From: Actinomycetota bacterium
GTDB lineage: Bacteria; Actinomycetota; Actinomycetes; Nanopelagicales; Nanopelagicaceae
DNA: 7,224 nt
Direction of reading: 5' to 3'
NCBI GenBank assembly: GCA_009702845.1
Contig: WLHG01000050.1
Span: 1 to 7,224, forward strand
Shown: positions 6,604 through 7,224 of the stretch, one piece after another
Layout: every line of letters starts with the position of its first letter
Numbering within the stretch: the first letter of the stretch is position 1
Program-made: the position numbers and the translations under genes
The notes under the pieces: model-generated
Told to the model about the DNA's origin: nothing
Database searches by the model: none
What the model saw: only the letters and a program-made list of their open reading frames with translations

Positions 6604-6609
6604 CCTCCC
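6604..6609 (-). promoter_or_regulatory. Strong ribosome-binding site deciding the clgR start
   Basis: GGGAGG on the minus strand, 7 bases before GTG 6596, is the clearest Shine-Dalgarno in the right-hand series, where most genes have none. It sits in the 19-base gap after cinA and fixes the clgR start at GTG rather than at any upstream in-frame codon. It suggests that clgR is translated independently of cinA and at a higher rate. Confidence 0.75.
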
Positions 6610-6615
6610 TTACTC

Positions 6616-7107
6616 TTAACTGCGATGTCTAAGGATACGCGCAAATGTCGCAATTGCGCTGGCTGTAACCGCGTTTCGTATAGTTTCACGCTCACCCGAT
6701 AGCGAGAGTTCAATGCATTCAGATACTGGCCCCTCGATTGCGACCCAGACCGTCCCAACAGGATGAGAACCGACGGGGTTGGGGCCGGCCACTCCGGTTG
6801 TGGCAATCGCCCATGTTGTTCCAAATGATCGCATCGCTCCTTGTGCCATTGCGATTGCAACCTCTTGGCTAATCGATGTGTGCTCTGCAATAAGTTGCGG
6901 ATCAACAAATAAATGTGAGATCTTTACTTCATCGCTATATGCCGTAATGCCACCAAAAAATACATCCGAGGCTCCAGCGATTCTAACAATGGCCGAACTC
7001 AATGCACCAGCAGTTAATGACTCAGCCGTGCTGAGTGTCTCATTGCTTTGGCGCAGAGCATCAACAATCTCACGTGCCAGTTCAGTGATGTGTGGTGAAT
7101 TCGCCAT
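6616..7107 (-). CDS. pncC: Nicotinamide-nucleotide amidase, CinA C-terminal domain protein
   Basis: Cytosolic enzyme of 163 aa, matching the CinA C-terminal domain alone (E. coli PncC is of similar size). The family deamidates nicotinamide mononucleotide to nicotinic acid mononucleotide, recycling NMN, for instance that released by NAD-dependent DNA ligase. Catalytic features: S30 in TAESLTAG is the nucleophile; Y57 and K62 in [11 protein letters not shown] correspond to the conserved Tyr/Lys pair; TTGVAGP (103-109) and GTVWVAI (118-124) are further signature segments. The N-terminal molybdopterin-binding-like domain of full CinA is absent, as in many actinobacteria, where the gene is annotated cinA. 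The ATG at 7107 is 6 bases after the pgsA stop, with only a weak AGG before it. It is in line with pgsA and clgR and probably co-transcribed. Confidence 0.95.
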   Translation of the reverse strand: MANSPHITELAREIVDALRQSNETLSTAESLTAGALSSAIVRIAGASDVFFGGITAYSDEVKISHLFVDPQLIAEHTSISQEVAIAMAQGAMRSFGTTWAIATTGVAGPNPVGSHPVGTVWVAIEGPVSECIELSLSGERETIRNAVTASAIATFARILRHRS

Positions 7108-7113
7108 ACCTAC

Positions 7114-7224
7114 CTACTTACTCGATGTGAAAGCTGACTTTACATAGTAAATGCCCGTTGCGATAGTAAGTACAACGGCGACCGCCATAAAGCCATCACG
7201 GAACCAGTAGAGGTTCGAACCCAG
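7114..7224 (-). CDS. pgsA: PgsA C-terminal end (CDP-diacylglycerol-glycerol-3-phosphate phosphatidyltransferase), partial
   Basis: The last 36 codons and stop of a gene entering from the right edge. The visible sequence is a membrane helix (MAVAVVLTIATGIYYV) and a short polar tail (KSAFTSSK). PgsA proteins end in a similar helix of the form MAVAxVLTxxTGxDYV, and pgsA lies directly before cinA in many actinobacteria, so the assignment rests on both similarity and position. The enzyme makes phosphatidylglycerol phosphate, the precursor of phosphatidylglycerol and cardiolipin, in the membrane. Its CDP-alcohol phosphotransferase motif is outside the window and cannot be checked. Confidence 0.75.
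   Translation of the reverse strand: MGSNLYWFRDGFMAVAVVLTIATGIYYVKSAFTSSK

Noticed and set aside
6597..6908. Upstream extension of the clgR reading frame inside cinA (about 104 extra codons)
   Set aside because: It overlaps the well-supported cinA/pncC gene, resembles no domain, and GTG 6596 has a strong ribosome-binding site and the expected N-terminus.
7211..7224. GGTTCGAACC, resembling a tRNA T-loop at the right edge
   Set aside because: The minus strand reads through it in frame as the end of a PgsA-like protein, and no acceptor, anticodon or D-arm pattern is visible to its left on the plus strand. A tRNA lying mostly beyond the edge cannot be fully excluded.

Overview
The window looks like chromosomal DNA from a streamlined, moderate-GC actinobacterium. 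GC is about 45-48% by eye, not counted. The main evidence is the minus-strand gene order on the right: pgsA end, stand-alone cinA C-terminal domain, clgR, then a DUF3046 protein. This is a known actinobacterial neighbourhood, usually close to recA-recX. GC this low is rare among Actinobacteria and would fit freshwater acI-type (Nanopelagicales) relatives. That placement is inference; no rRNA or other taxonomic marker is present.

Left part, plus strand (1-2378): an approximately 147-base leader with several complementary segments precedes a two-gene operon, tdh-kbl. Tdh oxidises L-threonine to 2-amino-3-ketobutyrate, and Kbl cleaves that with CoA to glycine and acetyl-CoA. The pair therefore forms the complete two-step threonine-to-glycine route. 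The leader can be drawn in alternative folds, one of which would pair with the ribosome-binding region of tdh.

Middle, minus strand (2373-4753): a two-component pair, a NarL/LuxR-type response regulator followed by a polytopic membrane histidine kinase, joined by a 4-base GTGA overlap. The kinase gene runs convergently into kbl, and the two coding regions overlap by 6 bases, so no free space exists for a terminator. The input signal and target genes are not evident.

Right part, minus strand (4838-7224): a tightly packed, probably co-transcribed series of pgsA (3' end only), cinA/pncC, clgR, a TetR-type regulator, a DUF3046 protein and an alpha/beta hydrolase. Neighbours overlap or lie within 20 bases. 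They link phospholipid synthesis, NAD salvage and control of proteolysis with two genes of unknown role. recA, often found after DUF3046, is absent from this window; the hydrolase and the two-component system occupy that place.

The only noncoding stretches are the leader (1-147), a gap of about 84 bases at 4754-4837 and a few short gaps of up to about 19 bases. I see no insertion sequence, CRISPR array, tRNA or rRNA. There is no obvious new defence or mobile system; the most interesting candidate is the structured leader of tdh-kbl.
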